Shown in pieces: positions 10,962 through 22,417 of a stretch of DNA of 64,000 nt. The notes below the pieces were generated by a model that was not told the DNA's origin, made no database searches, and worked only from the letters and a program-made list of their open reading frames with translations. Source of the DNA: Bufo bufo. Lineage: Eukaryota; Chordata; Amphibia; Anura; Bufonidae. The DNA lies in NCBI RefSeq assembly GCF_905171765.1, contig NC_053394.1:163153183-163217182 (forward strand), in the 5' to 3' direction. The translations under genes were made by a program, and so were the position numbers. The stretch's first letter is position 1, and each line of letters starts with the position of its first letter.

Positions 10962-11199
10962 ATATTGATGCTCCATGTGAGTCTGCCCCTGGAATATACT
11001 CTGCAATAAAAGTGTGAACATGGATGGTGAATGCGGCTGATCTTTTTATCTTGCATCTTGTTACAAATCTGTTTAAGCCTTGCACCCCGCTTCCCTGGAT
11101 GGTCGGAGGAGGCCAGGACTGGGTTCCCTGGTAATTCAGGTGGGAGGACGGTGCCCTCAGTACCTCTTGTTATATTTTCACAAAATTTAGTTCCCTGTC

Positions 11200-11895
11200 A
11201 GTAATGCAGAGCAGGGGTTTATTCACGGCAAAAGGCGGTACATGTCACCCAGCAATACAACAGAGGATTTGGAGAGATTTAGGCCCTTGTCACCCAGGCA
11301 CAGCAGGGGTTCATTCACGGCAAAAGGGGGTTCATGTCACCCAGCAATACAACAGAGGATTTTGAGAGATTTAGGCACCTGTCAGCAATGCAGAGCAGGG
11401 GTTCATTCACGGCAAAAGGGGTTACATGTCACCCAGCAATAGAACAGAGGATTTTGAGAGATTTAGGCCTCTGTCAGCAATGCAGAGCAGGGGTTCATTC
11501 ACGGCAAGAGGGGGTACATGTCACCCAGCAATAGAACAGAGGATTTTGAGAGATTTAGGCCCCTGTCAGCAATGCAGAGCAGGAGTTCATTCACGGCAAA
11601 AGGGGGTTCATGTCACCCAGCAATACAACAGAGAATTTTGAGAGATTTAGGCCCCTGTCACCCAGGCACAGCAGAGGTTCATGCACAGCAAAAGGGGGTT
11701 CATGTCACGCAGCAATACAACAAAGGATTTTGAGAGATTTAGGCCCCTGTCAGCAATGCAGAGCAGGGGTTCATTCACGGCAAAAGGGGGTACATGTCAC
11801 CCAGCAATAGAACAGAGGATTTTGAGAGATTTAGGCCCCTGTCACCCAGGCACAGCAGGGGTTCATTCACGGCAAAAGGGGGTACATGTCATCCA
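11200..11895. repeat. 92-bp tandem array (about 7.5 units)
   Basis: Unit landmarks (TCACCCAGCAATA..ACAGAGG, TTTTGAGAGATTTAGGC, CATTCACGGCAAAAGG) recur at exactly 92-bp steps, for example at 11242, 11334, 11426, 11518 and 11610. Two unit variants alternate, one with CAGCAATGCAGAGCAG and one with CACCCAGGCACAGCAG. It replaces or interrupts the middle of the hAT transposase. Open frames across it overlap in shifted frames because 92 is not a multiple of three, and they are not genes. Confidence 0.9.
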
Positions 11896-12676
11896 GCGGC
11901 CTGTCCCCCAAACACATCAGTTTCAGAACGGCCTGCTGACGTTTACCCCTGGCTGTGCTGAAGTTGGTGGTGAAGGTCTGTCGCTGACCGGATGAGGAGG
12001 TGGAAGAAGAGGAAGAGGAAGCCGAGTAGGAAGAGGAGGCAACAGGAGGCAAAGAATGATGCCCTGCGATCCTTGGCGGCGGAAGGACGTGCGCCAAACA
12101 GCTCTCCGCCTGGGGCCCGGCCACCGCTACATTTACCCAGTGTGCAGTTAGGGAGATATAGCGTCCCTGGCCGTGCTTACTGGTCCACGTATCTGTGGTT
12201 AGGTGGACCTTGCCACAGATGGCGTTGCGCAGTGCACACTTGATTTTATCCGATACTTGGTTGTGCAGGGAGGGCACGGCTCTCCTGGAGAAATAGTGGC
12301 GGCTGGGAACGACGTACTGTGGGACAGCAAGCGACATGAGCTGTTTGAAGCTGTCCTTCTCCACCAGCCTGAATGACAGCATTACAAAGGCCAGCAGTTT
12401 AGAAATGGGATCGAGGGTGGCTCGGTGGGAATTTACGCTTTCTCTTAAAGGTTTGTGAGATGGAGAGCTGAACGCTTCCGTGTGACATGGTGGAGATGCT
12501 TGGTGACGGAGGTGGTGTTTTTGGTGGCACATCCTCTGTTTGCTGGGCAGCAGGTGCCAACGTTCCTCCAGAGGCGGAGGAAGAGGCCGAGGCAGCAGCA
12601 GAAGAGGGAGCAGGAGGGGCCTGAGCCCTTTCTTTGTTTTGAAGGTGCTTACTCCACTGCAGCACGTGTCTCGCAT
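11867..12676 (-). pseudogene. hAT transposase, catalytic-core start
   Basis: Read on the minus strand, the segment LLAFVMLSFRLVEKDSF ... VPSRHYFSRRAVPSL ... KVHLTTDTWTS fits the start of the hAT catalytic domain, with the first catalytic Asp expected in TTDTWTS. This continues the BED-finger ORF (12399-13643) in another frame, so one indel lies near 12440-12480. The protein is cut off downstream by the 92-bp array. The first ~60 residues of this frame overlap the other ORF and are probably not translated. Confidence 0.75.
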
Positions 12677-13643
12677 GTAGATGCCTGGTCATGCAGGTTG
12701 TGCTAAGGTTCAGAACGTTAATGCCTCGCTTCAGGCTCTGATGGCACAGCGTGCAAACCACTCGGTTCTTGTCGTCAGCACATTGTGTGAAGAAGTACCA
12801 TGCCAGGGAACTCCTTGAATCTGCCTTTGGTGTGCTTGGTCCCTGGTGACAGTGGCCAGTAGCAGGCAAAGTGTTTTGGCGACGGCTGCTCTGCTTTTGC
12901 ACCCTGCTCCCGCTTTTGCTACGCTGTTGGCTCGGTCTCACCACTGCCTCTTCCTCCGAATTCTGAAAGTCAGTGGCACGACCTTCATTCCATGTGGGGT
13001 CTAGGACCTCATCGTCCCCTGCATCGTCTTCCACCCAGTCTTCCTCCCTGACCTCCTTTTCGGTCTGCACACTGTAGAAAGACGCAGCAGTTGGTACCTG
13101 TGTTTCGTCATCATCAGAGACGTGCTGAGGTGGTATTCCCATGTCCTCATCAGGAAACATAAGTGGTTGTGCGTCAGTGCATTCTATGTCTTCCACCCCT
13201 GGGGAAGGGCTAGGTGGATGCCCTTGGGAAACCCTGCCAGCAGAGTCTTCAAACAGCATAAGAGACTGCTGCATGACTTGAGGCTCAGACTTGTTCCCCG
13301 ATATGCACGGGGGTGATGTGACAGACTGATGGGCATGGGTTTCAGGCGCCACCTGTGCGCTTTCTGCAGAAGACTGGGTGGGAGATAATGTGAACGTGCT
13401 GGATCCACTGTCGGCCACCAAATTGACTAGCGCCTGTACTTGCTCAGGCCATACCATCCTTAGAACGGCATTAGGCCCGACCAAATATCGCTGTAGATTC
13501 TGGCGGCTACTGGGACCTGAGGTAGTAGATTCAGTAGGACGTGTAGCTATGGCAGAACGGCCACGTCCTCTCCCTGCACCAGAGGCTCCACCAACACCAC
13601 CACCACGACCAAGACCGCGTCCCTTATTAGATTTTTGCCTCAT
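12399..13643 (-). pseudogene. hAT transposase N-terminus with BED zinc finger
   Basis: A frame of 414 codons. It opens with a Gly/Arg-rich segment (GRGLGRGGGVGG) and a long acidic, low-complexity stretch. A BED-type finger follows at residues ~280-326: AWYFFTQCADDKNRVVC..C, then RHLHARH (C-x2-C ... H-x4-H). The BED finger binds the transposon ends. The frame then drifts out of phase after MSHGSVQLSI, while the true continuation is in the next frame (11867-12676). The ATG at 13643 is the first in frame; upstream lies AT-rich DNA and then the 4.5 kb array. Similar BED-hAT genes gave rise to host ZBED proteins, but this copy is clearly a transposon. Confidence 0.8.
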
Positions 13644-13739
13644 AGTTAGAGTTTACAAAGCAAAGTAAAAAGTGGTTAAGTCTGTTAAAAATAAATAACC
13701 GCCAATAAAAACCCTGATGTAGGGTATTGCACTCAATTT

Positions 13740-16700
13740 TTTTTTTTAAAACTCTATATGACAGCGGTATTTGTGGCCTAAATGTGACACTCACTTATGC
13801 ATGTCTTATTCCAGATGTGCAGTATATCAGAGGCTTTTTTCACCCCAGTAACCAAAAAGGCGTATTTCTGGCCTAAATGTGACACTCACTTATGCATGTG
13901 TAATCCCAGATGTGCAATATATTAGAGGCTTTTTTCACCCCAGTAGCCAAAAAGGCGTATTTCTGGCCTAAATGTGATATACTGCACATCTCTGATTACA
14001 CGTGACAATCACTTATGCACATGTAATCACAGATGTGCAGTATATCAGCAGGTTTTTTCACCCTAACCAAAAAGCTGTATTTCTGTCCAAAATGTGACAG
14101 TGACTTATGCACTTGTAATCACAGATGTGCAGTATATCAGAGGGTTTTTTCACCCCAGTAAGAAAAAAGCTGTATTTCTGGCCTTAATGTGACAATCACT
14201 TATGCACGTGTAATCACAGATGTGCAGTATATTAGAGGGTTTTTTCACCCTAACCAAAAAGCTATATTTCTGTCCTAAATGTGACAGTGACTTATGCACG
14301 TGTAATCACAGATGTGCAGTATATCAGAGGGTTTTTTCACCCTAACCAAAAAGCTGTATTTCTGTCCTAAATGTGACAGTGACTTATGCACGTGTAATCA
14401 CAGATGTGCAGTATATCAGAGGGTTTTTTCACCCCAGTAAGAAAAAAGCTTAATTTCTGGCCTTAATGTGACAATCACTTATGCATGTGTAATCACAGAT
14501 GTGCAATATATCAGAGGGTTTTTTCACCCTAACCAAAAAGCTATATTTCTGTCCTAAATGTGACAGTGACTTATGCACGTGTAATCACAGATGTGCAGTA
14601 TATCAGAAGGTTTTTTCACCGTAACCAAAAAGCTTAATTTCTGTCCTAAATGTGACAGTGACTTATGCACGTGTAATCACAGATGTGCAGTATATCAGAG
14701 GGTTTTTTCACCCTAACCAAAAAGCTTAATTTCTGTCCTAAATGTGACAGTGACTTATGCATGTGTAATCACAGATGTGCAGTATATCAGAGGGTTTTTT
14801 CACCCTAACCAAAAAGCTATATTTCTGTCCTAAATGTGACAGTGACTTATGCACTTATAATCACAGATGTGCAGTATATCAGAGGGATTTTTCACCCCAG
14901 TAAGAAAAAAGCTTAATTTCTGGCCTTAATGTGACAATCACTTATGCACATGTAATCACAGATGTGCAGTATATTAGAGGGTTTTTTCACCCTAACCAAA
15001 AAGCTATATTTCTGTCCTAAATGTGACAGTGACTTATGCATGTGTAATCACAGATGTGCAGTATATCAGAGGGTTTTTTCACCCTAACCAAAAAGCTATA
15101 TTTCTGTCCTAAATGTGACAGTGACTTATGCATGTGTAATCACAGATGTGCAGTATATCAGAGGGTTTTTTCACCCCAGTAAGAAAAAAGCTGTATTTCT
15201 GGCCTTAATGTGACAATCACTTATGCACGTGTAATCAAAGATGTGCAACATATTAGAGGGTTTTTTCACCCCAGTATGCCAAAGCAGGATATCTGGCCTT
15301 AATGTGACAATCACTTATGCACGTGTAATCACAGATGTGCAGTATATCAGAGGGTTTTTTCACCCCAACCAAAAAGCTGTATTTCTGTCCTAAATGTGAC
15401 AGTGACTTATGCACGTGTAATCACAGATGTGCAGTATATCAGAGGGTTTTTTCACCCCAGTAAGAAAAAAGCTTAATTTCTGGCCTTAATGTGACAATCA
15501 CTTATGCATGTGTAATCACAGATGTGTAGTATATCAGAAGGTTTTTTCACCCTAACCAAAAAGCTTAATTTCTGTCCTAAATGTGACAGTGACTTATGCA
15601 CGTGTAATCACAGATGTGCAGTATATTAGAGGGTTCTTTCACCCTAACCAAAAAGCTTAATTTCTGTCCTAAATGTGACAGTGACTTATGCACGTGTAAT
15701 CACAGATGTGCAGTATATCAGAGGGTTTTTTCACCCCAGTAAGAAAAAAGCTGTATTTCTGTCCTTAATGTGACAATCACTTATGCACGTGTAATCAGAG
15801 ATGTGCAATATATTAGAGGGTTTTTTCACCCCAGTATGCCAAAGCAGGATTTCTGGCCTTAATGTGACAATCACTTATGCACGTGTAATCACAGATGTGC
15901 AGTATATCAGAGGGTTTTTTCATCCTAACCAAAAAGCTGTATTTCTGTCCTAAATGTGACAGTGACTTATGCACATGTAATCACAGATGTGCAGTATATC
16001 AGAGGGTTTTTTCACCCCAGTAAGAAAAAAGCTGTATTTCTGGCCTTAATGTGACAATCACTTATGCACGTGTAATCACAGATGTGCAGTATATTAGAGG
16101 GTTTTTTCACCCTAACCAAAAAGCTATATTTCTGTCCTAAATATGACAGTGACCTATGCACGTGTAATCACAGATGTGCAGTATATCAGAGGGTTTTTTC
16201 ACCCTAACCAAAAAGCTGTATTTCTGCCCTAAATGTGAGTGACTTATGCACGTGTAATCACAGATGTGCAGTATATCAGAGGTTTTTTTCACCCTAACCA
16301 AAAAGCTGTATTTCTGTCCTAAATGTGACAGTGACTTATGCACGTGTAATCACAGATGTGCAGTATATCAGAGGGTTTTTTCACCCCAGTAAGAAAAAAG
16401 CTGTATTTCTGTCCTAAATGTGACAGTGACTTATGCATGTGTAATCACAGATGTGCAGTATATCAGAGGGTTTTTTCACCCCAGTAAGAAAAAAGCTGTA
16501 TTTTTGTCCTTAATGTGACAATCACTTATGCATGTGTAATCAGAGATGTGCGGTATATTAGAGGGTTTTTTCACCCCAGTATGCCAAAGCAGGATTTCTG
16601 GCCAAAATGTGACAATTACTTATGCACGTGTAATCAGAGATGTGCAGTATATCAGAGGGTTTTTTCACCCCAGTATGCCAAAGCAGGATTTCTGGCCTTA

Positions 16701-18250
16701 ATTTGACAATCACTTATGCACGTGTAATCACAGATGTGCAGTATATCAGAGGGTTTTCTCACCCTAACCAAAAAGCTGTATTTCTGTCCTAAATGTGTCA
16801 GTGACTCATGCACATGTAATCACAGATGTGCAGTATATCAGAGGGCTTTTTCACCCTAACCAAAAAGCGGTATTTCTGTCCTAAATGTGAAGGTGACTTA
16901 TGCACGTGTAATCACAGATGTGCAGTATATCAGAGGGTTTCTTCACCCCAGTAAGAAAAAAGCTGTATTTCTGGCCTTAATGTGACAATTACTTATGCAC
17001 GTGTAATCAGAGATGTGCAGTATATCAGAGTTTTTTACCCTAACCAAAAAGCTATATTTCTGTCCTAAATGTGACAGTGACTTATGCACGTGTAATCACA
17101 GATGTGCAGTATATGAGAGGGTTTTTTCACCCCAGTAAGAAATAAGCTGTATTTCTGGCCTTAATGTGACAATCACTTATGCACGTGTAATCACAGATGT
17201 GCAGTATATCAGAGGGTTTTTTCACCCCAGTAAGAAAAAAGCTGTATTTCTGTCCTTAATGTGATAATGACTTATGCACGTGTAATCACAGATGTGCAGT
17301 ATATTAGAGCCTTTTTTCACCCCAGTAACCAAAAAGCTGTATTTCTGTCCGAAAATGTGACAGTGACTTATGCATGTGTAATCACAGATGTGCAGTATGT
17401 AACCAAAAAGCTGTATTTCTGTCCTAAATGTGACAGTGACTTATGCACGTGTAATCACAGATGTGCAGTATATTAGAGGCTTTTTTCACCCTAACCAAAA
17501 AGCTATATTTCTGTCCTAAATGTGACAGTGACTTATGCACGTGTAATCACAGATGTGCAGTATATCAGAGGGTTTTTTCACCCCAGTAAGAAAAAAGCTG
17601 TATTTCTGGCCTTAATGTGACAATCACTTATGCATGTGTAATCACAGATGTGCAGTATATCAGAGGGTTTTTTCACCCCAGTAAGAAATAAGCTGTATTT
17701 CTGGCCTTAATGTGACAATCACTTATGCATGTGTAATCAGAGATGTGCAGTATATCAGAGGTTTTTTTCCCCCCAGTATGCCAAAGCAGGATTTCTGGCC
17801 TTAATGTGACAATCACTTTTGCACGTGTAATCACAGATGTGCAGTATATCAGAGGGTTTTTTCACCCCAGTAAGAAAAAAGCTGTATTTCTGTCCTAAAT
17901 GTGACAATGACTTATGCACGTGTAATCACAGATGTGCAGTATATTAGAGGCTTTTTTCACCCCAGTAACCAAAAAGCTGTATTTCTGTCCTAAATGTGAC
18001 AGTGACTTATGCATGTGTAATCACAGATGTTCAGTATGTAACCAAAAAGCTGTATTTCTGTCCTAAATGTGACAGTGACTTATGCACGTGTAATCACAGA
18101 TGTGCAGTATATTAGAGGCTTTTTCACCCTAACCAAAAAGCTGTATTTCTGTCCTAAATGTGACAGTCACTTATGCTTGTCTAATCCCAGATGTGCAGTG
18201 TATTAGAGGGGTTTTTCACCCCAGTATGCCAAAGCTGTATTTCTGGACTT
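13740..18250. repeat. 4.5 kb tandem array, 92/95-bp units (~48 copies)
   Basis: The core CACAGATGTGCAGTATAT recurs every 92 or 95 bp (e.g. 14031, 14123, 14218, 14310). Three unit types mix: 'CACCCTAACCAAAAAGC..CTGTCCTAAATGTGACAGTGAC' (92), 'CACCCCAGTAAGAAAAAAGC..CTGGCCTTAATGTGACAATCAC' (95), and a third with 'CAGTATGCCAAAGCAGGAT'. The type pattern suggests higher-order amplification. Some units are internally deleted (17398, 18040: GTATGTAACC). It lies between the transposase start and the right end of the hAT, so it is probably part of that transposon's 5' region that has expanded. Confidence 0.95.
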
Positions 18251-18763
18251 GCAGATAGCCTATGCTGGTGAACTATCGTTGATCAGGTATTGATATTGAT
18301 GAAATGAAGAAAAAGAAAGTTCTTTTTCTGCAGTAGTTGGCTCAGGGCAGGCTTAAAAAAATTGTGCACTGCACCCACAAAACACTTTTTCTGTAGATTG
18401 CTGAGTACATAAACCAGTTCTTGATAAGATCGCTCCCTGATCTCTCCCTCACAGCAGCTGCAGCCTCTCCCTACACTAATCCGAGCAGAGTGACGGGCGG
18501 CGCTAAGTGACTCCAGCTTAAATAGAGGCTGGGTCACATGATGCAGTTGGCCAATCACAGCCATGCCAATAGTAGGCATGGCTGTGATGGCCTTTTGGGG
18601 CAAGTAGTATGACGCTTGTTGATTGGCTGCTTTGCAGCCTTTCAAAAAGCGCCATAAAAATCGCCGAACACCAAGCCTGAACTTTTACGTAAATGTTCGG
18701 GTTTGGGTCCGGGTGCCGAAAAACCTAAAGTTCGGTACGAACCCGAACTTTACAGTTCGGATT
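18251..18763. other. hAT terminal region, right end
   Basis: Non-coding DNA between the array and the right inverted repeat. It contains an inverted pair around GCCAATCACAGCCATGCC / GGCATGGCTGTGATGGCC (18550-18593) and GTTCGGG motifs that mirror the left end. On the transposase strand it would be the promoter side. Confidence 0.5.
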
Positions 18764-18783
18764 CGCTCAACTCTAGTAATATG

Positions 18784-19844
18784 TATACTTTTCTTTATTA
18801 TTTCACTTTAACACAATAATAGCATTTTTGAAACAAAAAATGATGTTTTAATGTGTCCATGTTTTGAGAGCTATTTTTTATTTATTTTTTTAAGCGATTT
18901 TCTTATGTAGGGGCTAATTTTTTGCGGAATGAGGTGACGGTTTTATTGGTACCATTTTGTGGGACATACGCCTTATTTTTTTTTTATCTGACAATTTTTA
19001 TTAATGGCATTTTTTTTAAACAAAAACAGATACAAATAACATCAACTCCCCTCCCCACCCCTCCCAAATCTGCAGCACGACAAAAGTCCATGTCAAAGGT
19101 CATGAAACGAATCGTCCATTAAGTCCAGGACATACTCCTTTTTGATCACTTGGTGCTGCACTTTTTGTGATGGCTTCTTCTTTTGACACAGTTTTTATTA
19201 AAAAATGTTATGCTGTTTATCGGACTGGGTGGATCATGTGATATATTTATAGAGCCGACCGTAATGGACGTGGCAATACCAAATATGTCTATTTTATTTT
19301 ATTTTTTCTATTTTTAACATTTTTATTTTATTCCTTACTTTGGGAATTTATTTTTTTTACATGTGAAACCTTTTTTTATTTTTTTATTTTAACACTTTCA
19401 TTTTTTTTATATTTTATTTACACTTTTCGTTCCCCATAAGGTCATACCTCTGGGGGACATTTAACTTTTTATTTTATTTTTCATTATTGATTTCTCCTAT
19501 AACTGGGGCTGACATAGTAGCCCCAGTTACAGGGGAAATACACCCCCCAGAGAGGCTGCACAGCACTATACAGCGCTGTACAGCCTCAGTTCAGGGTCTG
19601 TGAAAGACCCGACAGCTCCTGCACTCTCCAGCCCCGGCGGTCACATGACCGCCGGGCCGGAACAGCGATCTAGAAGGCAGGGACACCTGGGAACTGTCCC
19701 TGCCTTCTCTAAGGGTTGCCCTGCTGTCACAGACAGTGGGCAACCCTATCTGCAGCTGCAAAATTAGCGTGCAGCTGCAATCTCTGAATGGACGTTCCAG
19801 AACGTCCATTCAGAGATAAACCGACCGCTCAAGGACGTTTATAG
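18784..19844. mobile_element. TTAA-flanked repeat A, copy 1, right part
   Basis: This continues the repeat broken at 2421. The end ...GGACGTTTATAG precedes TTAA (19845-19848). The same end, with TCAA, closes copy 2 at 32652. It contains the GTGGGACATACGCC block and a paired CAGCGCTGTACAG region. A small LINE fragment is inserted at 18975-19127. Confidence 0.65.
18975..19127 (-). mobile_element. 5'-truncated LINE 3' end (retroposed fragment)
   Basis: It starts on the plus strand with a T-rich run (poly-A on the minus strand) and is bracketed by a 13-bp near-exact duplication GGACATAC(G/T)CCTT (18962-18974 and 19128-19140). The 153-bp body has no coding capacity. The LINE type cannot be told from this piece. 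Confidence 0.7.
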
Positions 19845-19848
19845 TTAA

Positions 19849-21411
19849 AAGTACTCTAGAAATAAGAAGTTAGAAGGTCTAGAAGGTACAGGGCATGTTT
19901 ATGCCAGAGAAAGATTTTCTGCTGTGAGAGGGAACGTTGCTAACATACAGTTCTACACTTTAAGAAGGTTTAGGCATCAGTATTTTAAATCTGCACCCCT
20001 CAGCCCGGAATTTACAGAAACATTTACAACTGAACCTCTTTGCATGCCTAAGGTTCTGCAGAGATACTTTAGAGACACAGAGAGGAGTACTACAACCCCC
20101 ATCTTTACTGCTATCCATGAATTACTAATGGGGAAGTAATGCATTTTGATCTACAGTACTTAGAATTGTGCATTGTTAGTGTTGAATGTACTACTACTCC
20201 TATCTTGAACTTTAGTAAATAGAGACTTATTGATTGATATAATCTGTACTGGCCTTGATGTAGTGTAGTAGTAGTTTCACGGTGTCTTGCCTCAGGCCGT
20301 TGCTCCCTGGGGTCTGATGCAGTGAAAGAGTTAATGAAGACGAATGAGGCCAGACTTGGAAACATTATAAAGTTATTTTACTAAGCAAATTTTTGTGCAA
20401 ATTCTCTTTCTGGCACCATTAGAGGAAGGTATGGTAGCAGGCTGACTTGATGCTGCTTTCTGTTCTTAGCTGACACAGGCCTACAAATGGCTTGACAATG
20501 AGCATGTCCTTGTCCCGTTTTCCCTCTATTTAAATATTATGTCCACAAGGGCTAAATATTGTGAGGAGTGGGTGCTCTACGAATTGCTCCTCCTACTCCT
20601 CCGGCAGGAGAGGAGTAAAAAACCCTCACTGCCCTATTTTCCTCTCAACTGACTAACCCGCACAACCAATACCCTTGGCAGGAAGTTTGCATAACCCACT
20701 TATTCCAAAGAGGGGTAGAATGGAATGGTAAGTAACACTCCTGATGAAGAGCACTGTCATCCATACTCCACCTGCTGGTAAATCTGGTACATAGCATGTC
20801 ATACATTAAGATTACATCCAAATTACTGTATATGAAATACAATAAATCAGTGCAACAATAGTAATGCCCCTATTCTGTGGTATTACAAAAAAAAAATATT
20901 AGATTGCAGGAGCTGTTTGGTTGCTATGGTAGAGAGGGACATTCTGAGGCTCTGAGGCCTGCCATAGTAAAATTACTATTAAGCCCTGCCAGTGATTTTC
21001 CTATAGACTGTAGTGATAAAGACAATTGCAGTGTATGGTATAAACGATCTAATAATTGCCCCTTTCCCATCCATTGAGGGATTAAAAATGAGGGTTAAAA
21101 AAAGTTTCAAAAAGTTTTTAAAAAATATATATAAAAAAACTAATAAAAATTCAAATCACCCTTATTACCCATTTTGCAAATAAAAATAAACAATAAAAAT
21201 GAAGATATTTTGTATTGTCACATGAAAAAATGCCCAAACTATTAAAATATAAAAGTACTTCTCCCATATGGCAAAAAATTGCTGAAATGCTGTTGTTTAG
21301 TTACTTCGCCTTACATAAAGTAATAAAAAGTGATCAAAAATTCATAATACCCAAAATGATATCAATAAAAACTAGAGACAGCCTGGCAAAAATGATTCTT
21401 TACACAGATCT
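19849..21411. other. No recognised gene; AT-rich DNA
   Basis: Only short open frames are present. One of 71 codons at 19924-20139 (FYTLRRFRHQYFKSAPLSP...) looks protein-like in composition, but I do not recognise it. The part near 20200-20330 resembles the 3' end of an LTR in character, but no paired LTR is visible. Confidence 0.3.
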
Positions 21412-22317
21412 ATCGATTGGGGGTGTGATTGATCTGAGGTCTTATTGGGGGTCTGAGTTGAGGTCTAATTAACAGTCACGATAGGAACCAGTGTGCCCTG
21501 TACTCCCGCCTAGCACTGTCCCTACCTAATTGCACGATCCGTCCTTAACGGGGGCCCACAACTGGACAGCAGTCCCTTTCCTAAGTAAGTGCTGTGCCCA
21601 AATCAGGAGAGGGAACACAGCGAAGGCAAAATAACAGAAAACTAGTGACAGAATGGCACAGCAGACATAAGACAGAACAAAAAAAAAACATACCAAGCCG
21701 AGGTCAATAACAGGTGAGTCCAAACCAAACCAGAATCAGAACCAGTATTGCAAACCAGGGGTAACTGGAGATCAAAACCAGGAGATAACATCAAATTCAA
21801 GGGGTCAAACACGAGTCAGGGTACAAGTCAAAGTCAGGGATCCATTAGGAACTTCACAGAACTTGAAACTCTAGTGGGGTAATCCAGGTAATAAGTCCAA
21901 TCATAGGCAACCTGTGGCCAGCAAGTTGCCTTTTTAAATAGGCCACACTTCTGGGTCACGTGACATGCCCAGTATCACATGACCCATGCAAGCAAGCGAC
22001 GCTCTGATTGGTCAGCGCTCCCTCCCCTTGATACCTGACCTGTCCCCTAACAACCAGATGCCAGTGGTGCTTCAGGGAAGCGCTGCGCCGACGGCATAAA
22101 GACATGCTATAAACACTGGGGTCTGATCTGAGGTTTGATTGAGAGTCTGAGCTAAGGGTATAATTAACATTAATTGTCTAATCTGAGGTCTGACTGGGTG
22201 TCTGAGCAGGTGTCTAATTAATATTGGGGGTCTGATCTGAGGTCTGATTGAGGGTCTGAGCTGAGGTCTAAGTAACAATGGGGGTCTGAGCTGATGTCTG
22301 ATTAACCTTGGTGATCT
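21412..22317. repeat. GGTCTGA minisatellite, interrupted, running into the gap
   Basis: Degenerate ~50-bp units of 'GGGTCTGATCTGAGGTCTGATT...TCTAATTAAC' occupy about 21412-21473 and 22118-22317. A ~640-bp non-repeat block separates them. A further short piece (ATCTGAGCTGAGGTCTGATTAA) appears at 26837-26860 after the LTR, so the array once ran through and has been split by insertions. The 100-N gap starts inside it. Confidence 0.75.
21474..22117 (-). other. Possible LTR-like insertion in the minisatellite
   Basis: This block interrupts the minisatellite. Read on the minus strand it has a CCAAT-like, CACGTGAC and TATTTAAA arrangement (near 21930-22010) such as LTR promoters have. Exact TG...CA ends and a duplication could not be fixed. 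It may be a solo LTR. Confidence 0.3.
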
Positions 22318-22417
22318 NNNNNNNNNNNNNNNNNNNNNNNNNNNNNNNNNNNNNNNNNNNNNNNNNNNNNNNNNNNNNNNNNNNNNNNNNNNNNNNNNNN
22401 NNNNNNNNNNNNNNNNN
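22318..22417. other. Assembly gap (100 N)
   Basis: Exactly 100 undetermined bases, the usual placeholder for a gap of unknown length. It lies between the minisatellite and a palindromic satellite, both hard to assemble. The sequence on the two sides need not be adjacent in the genome. Confidence 0.99.

Larger units (their letters stand above)
6196..11062. mobile_element. Head-to-head pair of Penelope-like elements
   Basis: Two copies of one PLE lie in opposite orientation. A 5'-truncated minus copy (7790 down to 6196) faces a longer plus copy (from ~7790 to 11062). The arms 6196-7790 and 9478-11062 are near-identical inverted repeats, including the 3' untranslated part and terminal ...GATAAAAAGATCAGCC. 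The plus copy encodes reverse transcriptase and GIY-YIG endonuclease, the defining PLE combination; the minus copy keeps only the region after the RT. Inverted and tandem partial copies are a known PLE arrangement. The pair interrupts the hAT transposase. Similarity of the arms runs slightly past the ends (AACAAGAT), so the exact boundary is uncertain by about 10-15 bp. Confidence 0.88.
2430..18775 (-). mobile_element. 16.3 kb hAT transposon with BED-finger transposase
   Basis: The terminal inverted repeats are TAGAGTTGAGCG at 2430-2441 and CGCTCAACTCTA at 18764-18775. They are followed inside by further similar GTTCGGGTTCGG-type motifs. The element is bracketed by an exact 8-bp duplication GTAATATG (2422-2429 and 18776-18783), the hAT signature length. 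It sits inside TTAA repeat copy 1, whose sequence resumes on the other side. The minus-strand transposase is split into BED N-terminus, catalytic start and C-terminal dimerisation signature by later insertions: a TTAA element, a PLE pair and a 92-bp array. The size far above the usual 3-5 kb is due to these and to the 4.5 kb array at 13740-18250. It is not functional as it stands. Confidence 0.88.

Noticed and set aside
11242..11995. Overlapping open frames of ~66-104 codons (SNTTEDFERFRPLS...)
   Set aside because: They are the same 92-bp tandem repeat read in successive frames; 92 is not divisible by three and no start context or domain exists.
13740..18250. CRISPR-like appearance of regularly spaced repeats
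   Set aside because: Whole units are repeated with no unique spacers, and the sequence is a eukaryotic transposon region.
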